A DNA stretch of 64,000 nt, taken from Symbiodinium natans. Its lineage: Eukaryota; Sar; Dinophyceae; Suessiales; Symbiodiniaceae. The position numbers and the translations under genes are program-made. Of this stretch, positions 25,901-37,400 are shown piece after piece (positions within the stretch are counted from its first letter, which is position 1; every line of letters begins with the position of its first letter). The stretch lies in the NCBI GenBank assembly GCA_905221605.1, contig CAJNDS010002135.1, positions 239,501 to 303,500 of the forward strand, read 5' to 3'. The notes under the pieces are model-generated. The model ran no database searches and was not told where the DNA came from. It saw nothing but the letters and a program-made list of their open reading frames with translations.

Positions 25901-27120
25901 GAAACATGAGGGACCCTCCGATGCCAAAAAGTTCTCCAGGAATGCCATGCAAGCTGCGGTTCAAGATGCCGAAGCAGAGAAGAACGAAATGATGAACACG
26001 GTCAAGGACCGCTCTGCAGCACGTAGCTGAAGCAAGAATCGAGCTCGAGAATTCGGGGGTCCCGCTTTGGGGGTTCCTAGACTAAGGACTGTCGTAATTG
26101 GGGAAAATGAGCAAGCTGTCCATGAAAAGCGCTTGCTGCCACGCAGGAAGCCATTCCAGAACTTCTGAAGATCTTTCAGAGCATCGACAAGGATCCCCGA
26201 AAGCCTCAAGCTTCATCGCTTGCTTTAGGCGTTAAAGGTTAAGGCGGTTAAGGTTTTGGGGTTCAGGGTTCCAGGTTTGTCTGCTGGCTGCGTTGTACAC
26301 ACCAGACCAGGGCGCCGGGTTGGTGAGGTAGGGTTGTCAAAGATTCCGGGTTGCCTCGTGCAGGACAACAGTGGCATCTTAACGCGCGACGAGGTTTTGT
26401 CGGTTGGCGTTGATATTATTCCACAGAAGTTCCTTCAAACGGTACACGTCGGCAGTTTCATCGAGCTCTTTGATTATCTCGACGCACCTCGGGCCTTACA
26501 CCATGTGTAGTAAAGTGTAGTATCTCAAGAAGCAAATGATGGAGGGATTCAGCTTGACTTGCCTAGGTGGACCAAACCGCGGAGCATCTTGGCTCATGGC
26601 TTTACTTGCCTGATTCTCGGCTTGAGACTGAAAACGCTGAGGTTGACTAGGGAGGAGTTTATCGAGGGCCTTCTGGAGATGATCGTTCGAGACATACCTC
26701 TACACATGGTGCAGATGCTGAAGCTCCTCCATCTCATCTTAAACTTAACAAAGAAGATGGAATTACAAGTGGAAGCCCTCCACGCACGGCAAGAGCTTGC
26801 CCCTTCGTTTGGTCGTTCGGCCATCTGAGCAAGGATGCCTGAAACTTGTGCCGGACAGTCTAAGATTCTCTGGAAAGATTCAGGTTCATCTGCCGGTTAA
26901 TCTTTTATGCACTTGTAGAGTCTTCTTACTGCTCACAAAGTGACAGCACACGACAGCAGCCCTGGTTGGCAATTGCCCTCCAGCAAACAAAGCGGCTTGT
27001 GGACCTGCTTCGGGAAAATGCCGCAGAGCCAGTCTTGGCCAGGCCGTCTTCGCCTCAGGCTCGCTTTGCCTCAAGCCGCACAGCAAGTCGATGCTCATTC
27101 CGACGAACTTTGCTGAAGAC
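19954..27120 (+). CDS. Single-domain voltage-gated cation channel with EF-hands
   Basis: Six-helix channel of the Na+/Ca2+ voltage-gated superfamily, expected in a membrane. The N-terminus is a Gln-rich coiled coil at 19954-20075 (MIQDVAQQLVQIQQQQK), followed by RIGSIDHLQYRRE near 20170. S1-S2 lie at 20780-21035 (FEYAAGMVILANMIVIGIEA). S3 is at 21520-21620 (DPWFLMDFTLVCIGW). S4 at 24200-24300 carries Arg at every third residue (RGLRLLRLVRALRM). S5 is at 24690-24850. The pore loop at 25494-25570 has LMQFVTLDSVASIY. S6 is at 25665-25800 (SLFFLGLIVVVSIGLMNLV). EF-hand-like segments follow at 26145-26205 (LLKIFQSIDKDP), 26360-26490 (DNSGILTRDEVL) and 26620-26740 (LTREEFIEGLLEMI), with a last piece at 26950-27120. 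Only one six-helix domain is seen, so a tetramer is expected, as in NaChBac- or CatSper-like channels. Start at about 19957 is a guess. Confidence 0.85.
20646..20750. mobile_element. Family B inverted-repeat element, diverged copy
   Basis: Shares GGCTTCCGAA, AGTACCC, GGGGGTCC and GGGATTCTACTC in the same order as the copies at 4906 and 51836. It sits between the N-terminal coil exons and the S1 exon of the channel gene. Confidence 0.5.
21715..22014. repeat. AT-rich TA/TAAA microsatellite
   Basis: (TA)n, AATAAATA and TATATAT tracts immediately left of the AT-rich element, ending in a (TA)n run directly against its first bases. The matching right flank at 24121-24145 is also (TA)n. Confidence 0.8.
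22160..22405. repeat. Long hairpin (perfect core, CCAAAA arms)
   Basis: The inverted repeat core is TTTTCCGGGACTCT at 22239-22252 against AGAGTCCCGGAAAA at 22280-22293, with a loop of about 27 bp. The arms extend outward as ACCAAAATACCAAAACC on the left and its complement GGTTTTGGTATTTTGG on the right. Nested inside the AT-rich element; either a nested MITE or a structural part of it. Confidence 0.75.
22430..23120. repeat. 120-bp internal repeat, three copies
   Basis: Three related units at about 22430-22545, 22880-22995 and 23005-23120. Each holds a TTGTGCTTTTCAGA-like start, an ATAGTATATAAGTGGTCTTT-like block, TTTGTTTCATTGTTATGTA and TAGAACCGC. The last two are nearly adjacent. Confidence 0.7.
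23138..23790. repeat. 75-bp internal repeat, three spaced copies
   Basis: Near-identical blocks start at about 23138, 23421 and 23685, each with TTGGTTGAGTATG, CCTTTAAAT, GTATTCACTTGAGTCAAATT and GGGCT. They recur every 260-285 bp within the AT-rich element. Confidence 0.75.
26045..26095. repeat. Possible fragment of family B element
   Basis: Contains GGGGGTCCCGCTTTGGGGG and TTCCTAGACTAAGGACTG, resembling pieces of the small inverted-repeat elements elsewhere. It lies in an intron of the channel gene. Too short to be sure. Confidence 0.25.
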
Positions 27121-27129
27121 AGCACGCAG

Positions 27130-28455
27130 CAGGGAGTGTTGTGGGTTCATTGTCGACAATCAGACGGTAGTTGCCTTGGACTCTTCGATGCTTAAAATAC
27201 TCTTCGTCTCGCTGTGTTTTAGCATGCTTTTCAGGCTTCTCCTCCACAATCTGGGAAAAGGGCCATTTGGCTCGCACGTTTGACATGTCGATGTCGGAAG
27301 GCACTGGTTTTCGTGGTTTACATGAGACGAAGATTCTGTACCTCTGAGGCTTCAAGATGCCCACGAACCTTGAACCCGCAACCCTCCCAGCCTGGGCTGC
27401 ATCGCATGGACAGAATAGACTCAATATTCTCATTTGACTCGACGGGGTTTTGATAGGTTGGATCCTAGCCCCCTCTGATCGTTTGGAGCGTTTCGATTCC
27501 GAATGCCCATCTTAGCCATGCCGCATCATGGTCCATGCTTCTGCACAGGCCTTGTGCGCGTCTCTTTCGACCGATTCTGTGTACTGAGCGAAGAAATGTC
27601 GGATGAGTAGCTTTGGATCGCTTTGGGTGAGAGGCCTGGCGGCGAGCCCGTCATCTGGGGTTGCAGACCCTCGGCGCACAAACGGAGCGTATCTGAGCCA
27701 TGACGGCTGTGTCATTGTTCTGCACTTTGGAACCCGCATGACGCAAGCAAAGCACATGAGTATGCTGCCAGGGCTTCCTTTCACTTCCCTGTAGCTGCAG
27801 CTCCTGTTTGACCCTGGGAAGTGAGGCAGGCGCCGAGAGCTCAACGAGCCGCTGTGGGATCCCTGCGCGGGCCGCGAAGAAGTCCTCGGGGGTTCTCTCA
27901 GTGCCTTTCAGGCACGCTTTTGAAGGAGCTCTTACGCAGAGCTCAGAGCCCTGCAAACGGCACCGAACCAAAGCACTTTTCGTTTCAGAGGCGCCGCTGG
28001 GGCGCGGTTTCCGCCGCGGTTTCCGCCGCGGGCCTGGCAGCCTTGGCTGAGAAGCGCCGGGCTCGCGCAGCTCGAGCCGACCCAGCGCTGGCCGTCGTGG
28101 CCGCTGAGCTGAGTTCTCTCGCACGAAGACTGAGAAGGGACAAGAAAGAGTGAGAGAGTTTGCGCAAGAGTGCCCGGACAGTGAGTTCCCCCAGACTCCA
28201 TGATCAATTGAGAAAGGTGAAGGTGAGAGCAGAAAGCTCGAGGTTCGAAGCGGCGCGAAGAATATGCGAAGAGTCTTTGGCATGCTTGTGCACCTTGTGT
28301 TGCAAGGAGAGACCTCCGCTGGACAATCGTGTCATGGCTCTTGACTTGGAGACTCGATGTCGGGATTTTTCTGGTCCGCTCGCTACATGAAGCCAGTTTT
28401 GCACTGGAGGCTGAAACTTGTACTCGCCCGAATCAGTCCAATTGAATTTTGACAT
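27130..28455 (+). other. Between channel and peptidase; possible 5' exon
   Basis: No clear gene for most of the stretch. At 27990-28145 the + strand reads an Ala/Arg-rich piece (SAAGLAALAEKRRARAAR, later SSLARRLRRDKKE) after a TTTCAG acceptor-like site. This could be an N-terminal exon of the M16 peptidase gene, for example a targeting region, but a minus-strand frame is also open. Confidence 0.3.
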
Positions 28456-28460
28456 GCAGC

Positions 28461-31400
28461 TTCCAGCCCGAAGGCGAGTACAAGCCAATCACGTTGCAGA
28501 ATGGGCTTCGCGTGCTGGTCTGCTCCGATCGAGCGGCCGACCGTGCAGCTGCAGCACTCGACGTTCACGTCGGCCTGGCGGGTGTCGAAAGCAAAAAGCT
28601 GCAGCAGCTGTGGGAATTTTTCAGGCCTAGGTAAGCTTTAGTAACTTTAGTAGGCTTTCCCGAGAGTCTGCTAACTTGCGGAAGCCGGTATGTCGTGATG
28701 CTCTACGTCGACCTCGCCTCTCCCAGGTTCTTAGATATTTCCCCAAGGCCACAAGCCGCAGGGATGCAACGCCTTCCCTGCCTGAAGGCTACTTCAACGA
28801 TCCGCCGGAGGTGCAAGGGCTAGCACATTTCTGCGAGCACATGCTCTTCCTCGGGACGGAACAGTATCCAGACGAGAGCAGCGCCTCGACATTTGGGTCT
28901 CAGGGTACATCATGTGGTGTCTCTCAGTTTGCCATTCAATGCGTATTTAGGTCACAGCCTTGTAAGAGTCGTGATGATCCGCATGGATAGAGGTAAGGTT
29001 TCGATGCGTATCTGACTGCGAACAGTGGCTCTTCGAATGCCTTCACGGAGGCAGAGGACGGATCAAGTTCCATCGCCTGACGTTTGCAAGCCAATTCGGA
29101 GATGAGCTTGTCAACATGCATGGCCAAAAAGCCGACCCTAGCAAGGACACCTGCTTCTTCTTCAGCTGCAGTACGGCTGGCTTGCGGTCTGCCCTGGAGC
29201 GCTTCGGGACCTTTTTTCAGAACCCCCTCTTCACAAGCAGCGCAACCGAGAGGGAGGCAGCGGAGTACAATGTTTCAAGGTTCAGATGGGTCTAGGCTGG
29301 GATGTTCCCCTTGCACTAACAGTCCTTAAGAGGGGTGAAAATAGGGGGTACTAGAATCCCTATTAAGGATTGGCTTGTGGTGGAGTATTAAGGACTGGTA
29401 GTATAAGGGGGAGCATCCCAAGGTTGAGGGTGGTGATTCAAAAGTTGTCCTTGGTGACAGGTCAACGCTATCAACAGTGAGCACTTGAAGAACGTTCCTA
29501 GCGACGTTTATCGCATGGGACAGGCAAGATGCTTAAATGTCCTCTTCGTTCTGGATTCTGACGCAGTCAGCATCGTTTAGACGGAATAGGTGGTTGTCAT
29601 GTGAGACTGTGAGACCCGTGAGCATGTTCCAGCAAAAGGTCTTGAACAGTCGCGCCAATCCTGCGCACCCGTATCACCAATTTGGGCATCCCGGATGCAA
29701 GCGCTGGGGCGCACGGCAAGCCTGGGTGCTTGTGCTTGTCAGACGCGGGCGGGCCTGCGGAAGTCTGTGTAAGGTGAGTAGGCTGCTCTGCCACGCCTTT
29801 CGAGGACGGGAAACATCAAGACCCTGCTGGAAGACACTGCTTCCAGAGGCGGGGAGGGCATACATGCGAATCCATCAAGATGGTCAGTTTCGGGTGCAAA
29901 GACAGGAAATCTCTGCTGCAGCATGTCGCGCGCTTGGCCATCTAACTTTGCCTGGACAAAGGAATTGACCTTCGAGCCGAACTTGTACGGTACTACCGGC
30001 GCAACTCGGCAGATCCAGTTTGCACAGTCGTGCACTATTTCTGAGCCACGCAGCCAGGCTACTACAGAGCGCCGCTTATGACGCTTTGCATTCTGGGCGA
30101 CGAGCCCCCTGATGTGCTTGCACGCCTCTCGGCAGCCTCGGCATCAAGAAAGAGAGTGATGCCACGGCGCAGACGGGTGTCAGGTCAGCTCTCCCTGCAG
30201 TGCATGAGAAGGCATCTGCATTCTTAAGGATATGCTGAGCAGTTCTTTGGCAAGGTTCCTGGCCTTGCGGAAGGTGCAGTCCCCGGTGATGCTTGTCGCT
30301 GTGAGCCTGTGAGCCCAGAGAGCCCCAGCAACTCAGTATGGGGGACGGTTCAAAGCTCATGTCTCGTCACATCGCGTCACTTTGTTGCCCCGAACCTGCC
30401 AGGCGAGAAACTTGATCCGGCCGCTGCCTACGCGGATCAGCCACTTTTCTTGCCCGAAGCCTTCAAACAAGGACGGTCACAAGACACCTGCAAGTGCTTT
30501 TGACTCTCTCTAGATGCTGTTGCCGTACATGTCACAGGATTGGTGAATGATGTTTCGCAGCTCCCTGCCGGTTTTTGCCATCTCTACAGATGTGCAGAGT
30601 ACCGAGAGCTTGGCGTCAGGAGTTGAAGCCGTCCCGGTTGCTGACGCTCGTGAGCTACAGGCCAGTGATGGCCAATGTGCAAACAGCACGGTCTGTGTCG
30701 CGGGCGATGGGAGGTTTAGAACAAGTAGGTCGTGCCTAGCAGAATCACGTGGGAGGCGTGCTGAGTGAGGTGGCAGGAATTCACCTCACATGGTGTTTTT
30801 GCTTTGAATCACTTGAGGGCAGCTCAGATACCTTCCGAATCTGCAGACTTCTTAAATCAGCGGCCCTGCAGGTGGTGTTCCCGGTGCCGTTTGCACCAGG
30901 CACCAGGATAGTTGCAGCCGAAGAGGCACCAGACAGCCCCGTGCGCGGCAGTCTTTCGGCCAACTTAGAACGCTTCAACTTAGCTTACAGTACAGGTAGT
31001 TTAGCAGCCTGTTGCTGATGTTGCCGTCTCTTGTCGCTCTGACAGTATCGATTCGTATGAGTCCCGTTCACGCATCGTTCAGATGCCGATTCCGAGGCAT
31101 GACGGTGGATAGCTGGCGCTGGTACAGTCCGACTTCCCATGCTGCTAAGCTGGATCCTAGGTCTCAGCCGTTGCGTGCTTCGGGGTCAGCGGAGAATAGT
31201 TTGATCTGCGGGGCAGGAGGACTGCAGAGAGTCACAGTATGCAGCGGTGTGCAGAGATGTGCAGCGCATGCTCCACAGGTTGGTTCTGTGCTGGGCCACG
31301 AGGGCCCGCGCAGCCTCTGTGCACTCCTTAGGAGACGAGGCCAGCTGCGCATAAGCTGTCTGGAGTGTCTAAGTGATGAGATGGAGTTGTGTCTACCCAG

Positions 31401-34400
31401 TCATACTACCCTAAACCGTCTTTCTGAGCCTGTAGATGCCGGGAGGCTGGATCACAGCTCTCGAAGTTGGCAGCGCAGACGACACCAGCACCTTCGCGGT
31501 GGTGAGCCCCGGTGGCACTGGAACCTGCGCTCGGGAGCTGCATTCATTCTGGGCCTTCCGGGAAGATCACATGGAACCATCCGAGAGTTGCTATGTGCAA
31601 CTATGACGATAAAAGGCTCCAGTTCGGACCATGCGTGGTGATTGCCTAGTCTACTGGCTGCTGTCGAAGTTCAGCTGGGAAGTCGCAAAACTTGAGACCC
31701 TGGATGCCAAAGAAGGGACCAATCCCCGGAAACCGAAAGGGAGTGGCAGGCTGACATGTCCTTCAATAGCCCTTGAACTGCAGAGGGAGCGGGAAACCAA
31801 CAACCTGGTCACGAATTATGCACAGGGAATCGATGAGTCATTAGACTTTTGTGCAGGAGAAGAACCAGGTATTGTCCCAAGCGAGGCAGAAGGTATAATT
31901 ACTGACTGTAGCCGGAAGAGACAGAAAACTACTCTCCAAACTTCCGGTCCTTTCCTTCTTACATCAGAGCTCTTGCAACTGGACATGTGCCATCGCCCAG
32001 GGTGGTCTCCATGGAGCTCACCGAGGAGGGCCTGACTCACAAGGTGTGCGCATGTGTCCGTTGTTTGCTTCCGTGTGCCTGCAGAAATGTTCAGAGCATA
32101 TTGGTGAATCATGTATTTAGCTGAGCCAGGACCAGATCTTGGAGCTGCTCTTTGGTTATGTTAACTATCTGCGGAGCTTGTCGGTGTGGCCGCAGGATGG
32201 CGTGCGTTTCTCGGGTACGACGGGGCATGCTGGGACAATCTGCTTGTCAGGATGTGACATAAGATGTTGAGTGAAGCCAGAGGAGCTCCTGTCCGAAAAT
32301 TTACAGCTCTCTGATGCTGGCTGGGCAAGCCGGGAGAAGGAGGGCCCCATGGACTCGGCAGTCCGGCTGGTGGGCAACATGCAGGCCCGGGAGTGTCTCT
32401 GCGCGTGCAGTTCGTGTCGTCGATTTTCTTGCATGGCCAGTTTCAGAGCCCCAAAGGATTGGGCATTTCCACGAGACTACGTCCGGGGAAACAACCGACT
32501 TCGTAACGGCCCGGGATTGGAAGGTGCCGGGTGCACAATTTGCTGGCGTTCGTAAGTGGAGCTGTTACCGTGAAGAGCAGTTGTCATTGGAAGATCACCA
32601 TGTCCAGCGATGTGCAGCTCAGTTCATGTTCTGGAACCGAGCTTCTGCTATCTTTAAACCACCTAGAACACTATGTTTGGTCAGATGTGAGGCACTGTGG
32701 ACGCATTGCTGCAGTTCCTACGCGCAGACAATGCCATCATCACAGTGGCTCAACTTGACAGTCTGCAAGGGCCTGGGCATGCGTCGAAACCCTGTCAAAA
32801 CCCCGAACGTCAGACCCTAACCATGATCCTAAACTCACTACGTTACTTCAATTGTGCTGCTCCTCCAAGTCGCATCTTCGTTGAGGTGGTTTCTCGCAAC
32901 TTTGAGGCTGAGGGAAATGAGACAGAACCATGGCAGATGCCTCAGTTCGGCAGTTTAGGATTTAGATGTGCTTGGGGCTTTGCCGGGTAGAGTTACCATT
33001 TTGATTTTCAGGTTCTTCTGGGCTTACCGGGCACAGGTGAGAAGTAGGATAGATACAGTTGCACTTCTTCAGAGGGTCCAGCTCGAATAGCTCATCCCGC
33101 TAGTGCCGAGCAAAGAGTCGACGCACGACTCTGGTTGTTGCAAGCCGGACAGGCAGGATGCTGCAATGGTGTCACTGGTGCCTTGCAGGGAATCAGAGCA
33201 TCGTCTCTGAGTGATACCCTACTCACGTGAGGAGTCACGTCTGACATGGCCAGGTATGGCACACGCTTTCGTCGGCGACAGCTATCGCAGCAGCCGCGCT
33301 GGCTGCGCGTATCTGCAGCTCCAGGCTTAGGCGATCCACATTGCGACACAGATTATAGCTGAGCTGTTGGGAGCCATCCGAGTCATGAACATGTGATGAA
33401 TTGAAGTTTAAAAGCCCGTGAAAGGCTTGCCAGATCCCAATCCGTTCTTGCCGCGTAGCCTGGAGCTGAAGGCGAAGCCTTGTATACATGGATATGTGTA
33501 TATATATATGTATGAATATCTACTGTGTATTTTATAGTACACTACATATGTATATATATATACTAACTATCTACAATATTCTATATACTATTCACTATTT
33601 TCTGTAGGGCATGTCAGATATACTATATGCTACATACTACATACTATATACGCTTTTTCCTTCTATTGGTAGTGTGTACTTAATGCTGTATGCTGTATAG
33701 TATATACTATAGACTATATACTATGCATACTATATACTATCTACTATATAGTATATATTATAGACTATATACCATATACTACAAGCTATATACTCTCTAA
33801 TGTGTTTATATGTATGTGTGTGAGAGCCCAGAACCTCTAGGCTCTATCTAGCATTGTGTTTTTTCTCTTTCATATAAAGCCAGTTTGAAATTTTTTACGT
33901 ATGCATGCACACATAATTTCCTACGCCTTGTCTTCGAAATTTGCTTCTGTACTTTGCTGTCTTGTTTTTTGTTTCGCTGTGAATGTTAATTTGTATATTT
34001 TCAATGCTTATGACTGGAAAAAGTTGTTTCATATTGCCAGGTTACATGCAGAATTGTTCACAACACAAATCATTAAACTTGATTCTGTATGTTTAACTGG
34101 TTTCTATATGCGTATCGAACTTTTGATGTGTATACCAGGTTGATGCACGCTATTCTTTGCTGCTCGCTTTCTAACTCAAGTTGACACGTTTTCCTATGCT
34201 TTCATAACAATAATGATGTTTTGTGTGGTGCTTGCTGTTGTTTCGCACTCACCTTCTCTTGTATGCTAAATTGCTGCTTTTCGACTTGTGGTTTTGCTTG
34301 TAGCTGGACTATGCCCCGAACAAATCCCCTTAGATTCCGTCTGAAAAGCAATGTTGCGCTTTTTTGTGTGTTGACATTTTCATGTACTGCTTGCTCATGT

Positions 34401-37400
34401 TTTGATTCAGGTCATGCTTGTACACAAGATGTGCACACACAGAAACTACGCCTTCAATGAGCAAACCGATTTTGCGTATGTTGTTTTGCTTTTCTGTTTC
34501 TGTTTCGTGTGCTTCTTGTCCATGCTCTCGACTGCGGTTGCAACTGTATGTGGTATATGGCCGCGTGCCAACATTGATTGCTTGTAGCAGGGCCGGGGCC
34601 CACACACGCGACACACCCCGTTACATAGGGTATGTATCAATGCTCGGGGTTTGGCGACAGACCTGCTTGTTGTCTTGTTTTGCAAGCCCCGCTTGTGGTT
34701 TCCTCCAGAGGTCTGTACCAAGGTGGGCGTTGCAGAGGTCTGTAGCAGATGTGTGCGTGCGCGGTCCGCGACAACCGGGGGTTCTGGCACACAGCTATAT
34801 AAACACCGACAAAATTCCTTACACTTGCAGAGTATCTACGATACGCACAAACAACCTACGCCAAATTTTTACTAATTCCCTACACATCCCTACACCATAT
34901 TCTGAAAATTGATTTCGTGTAGTTTGTTATGAATTTTGTTAGTAGTCTTTCTTTTGCATTGTAAGCGAAAATGAGAGCGTTCCACCTCTTACTAGGAATG
35001 CCTTCTTTTGTGAAAAAGAAGTTAGAAGGTTAAAGCAAAGGCTGCAAGATTTCCGAATTCCGTAATCCAAGAGGTCCGAAACCCGTGGCTCGGATCGGTT
35101 GGATCTCGGACTAGGAGAAAGCACCTCCATCTTTTAATCGAAAGTATTAAGCAATCTTAGATGGGACTTCAATATGCTTGCTGAAAAGCATGTTTTCCTA
35201 GATAGACATGAAGTTGATACGTAAAAGGAGATTTCTTCGATCAGAACTAAATGTTAAAATAGCATCGTTTAGGATCGGTCACAACATGACTAAATCTGCC
35301 CTTCGACATAAACGAATACAAGTTGATGAAATTCTAGCCGAAATATAGTTCAAGTCAGATTCAGTAGATACAGAACCCAAATATGAGGAAATTCACCTGC
35401 CACTTCTTGGACATCAAGGGGCTTCTCTCGCTGTTGCAAAATTCAAGACAAATGGCCAGCAGTGCCACCTGTATATTTCTTCACGAAAAGATCACAAAAT
35501 CATGAATCGCAAGCAGCGTCCCTCAGTTGCTTTTTGAACATAGGTTGCATAGTGACAAATCGCAAGCAGTGTTCCCCTTACTGTTTTTTAAAGAATAAGT
35601 CCCCAAATCATAAATCGCAGGCAGTGTCCCCTACGTTCAATCAAAGTTGCACAAGGACCAATGTCCCACTTATTCTTTTTTGGAAAACTATAGGTCGCGA
35701 AATCATATACGATATATGCACTACATCTTGTTTTAGGGTATATATACAATATATACGATATTTATGATGCACCGACGTGTACGATAAATGGGAATACATA
35801 CTATACATATATAGATATATGTACATATATATTTACGCATATACACTATGATCTAGTATACATATACTACATTCACTACGCAGTACAGAAAAGAGCAGAA
35901 CATATTAAACGTATACACGTATATATATATATGTATATGTATGTATATTTCGCATGCATTGAAAAACATATGGCTGTTCTTGTGCAAAGATGACCGACAG
36001 GCGCCCAGGGCAGAGCCATCCTCCAAGAATGCGGTCGTTCTACCCGAGTACAAGATTGATAAAGTCTGGGAGGCTTTCTTTACGCGCCTTGGTAGAAGTA
36101 GAGGTAGAATGCCTTGTGACCATTAGCCTAGCGAGCCACCTGAGTCTAATTTCAAGTCTGTGCATGTGCTTAGTCAGGCACAGTACGCTAGTACGGTACC
36201 CGAGGCAAGGCTTCAGGGTTTAGGGTTTAGGGTTTAGGGTTTAGGGTTTAGGGTTTAGGGTTTCAGCAGACTCCTCCGCGCACTCCCAGGCCAGATATGG
36301 AGCCACTTGTTTGAACCGATCCTGGCCAAAGATGGCCCAGCAAGTGGCCAGCCAGGCCTTGCAATTCTAAGTCTGAGTAAGGGATGTGGGGTTCCCAAAA
36401 TTGGGGTACCCCGAATACACCGCCCGAAATACTGGAATCACAAGAACCCCCAAGAAGGTGACACCTGTCACATGCAGCTGACTCCAGCTTTTTTTTCCCG
36501 AGCAGTTCTGCAGCGGCGGAAGGGAGACAGGGAAATTTGAGGGAGTCGCCGGATGCTCCTTGAGTCCCGTGGAACTGTGACTCTCAACATCATTCCAGAA
36601 GAAGCTGAGAGGGTGTGGTTGCAGGCCCAACGCAAACTTGCGTCGTGAGCACCAGCAACACCAGTCAAAGCTGTCGAGTTGCCTGGCCAAATCCCATTTG
36701 CAACATTTGCAAGCAAGGTATGGGGTGCCGAAAGCCTACGCCTTCATCGAGCTGCGGACAAAGTTGCCGCGGAGCAACTTTGGCTAGTTGGCCTCACGCT
36801 CAAGCGACCTGCCACTACAATCCTACTCATCTGCGGAACTGCAAGTCCTCAAAGTTCGGAGAGGAGAGAGACAGGTCGCACTTGGGTACACTCCGGTACA
36901 TTGTTTGTGGCTATGGCACTACAGTCCGTTGCCTTACCTCGCCGAGGCAGCCCTCGTGCTGCAGTTTGTGCACGGATCTACGAGTCCATGTTTGAGCAAG
37001 CCTTGCAGGAGAAACGGACTCCTTATTTAGGGCGGTTCAGCAGGCTCGCATCTTGGCTGTCAGGAAACGCTGCTCTACGACGCGGACGTGGCAGGTGTGA
37101 GCCTGACCGCGTCTGCAGTTTGCTTCTGGCATTCTTCCTTTTTACGGCGCAGTTTCCAGGACTTGCCTTCAACTTTACCACCTCCATGCGTGGAGTCGAG
37201 GTCGGGTGGACAATGCTTCCAGGTCAGGGGTTGCTTCCGGCGGATGCTGTAGGATTGATGCTGTGGTCCACAAAGTGTGCCTTGCAACATGCAGCGATCT
37301 CAACGCAGCTTTTCTTCGGCGGCTTCGACGACCGCCTGGCGGATTTTGCATCGGCGGCGCTGGGAGCGCTCCTGGCCTTTGACCCGACCGATGCTCGAGG

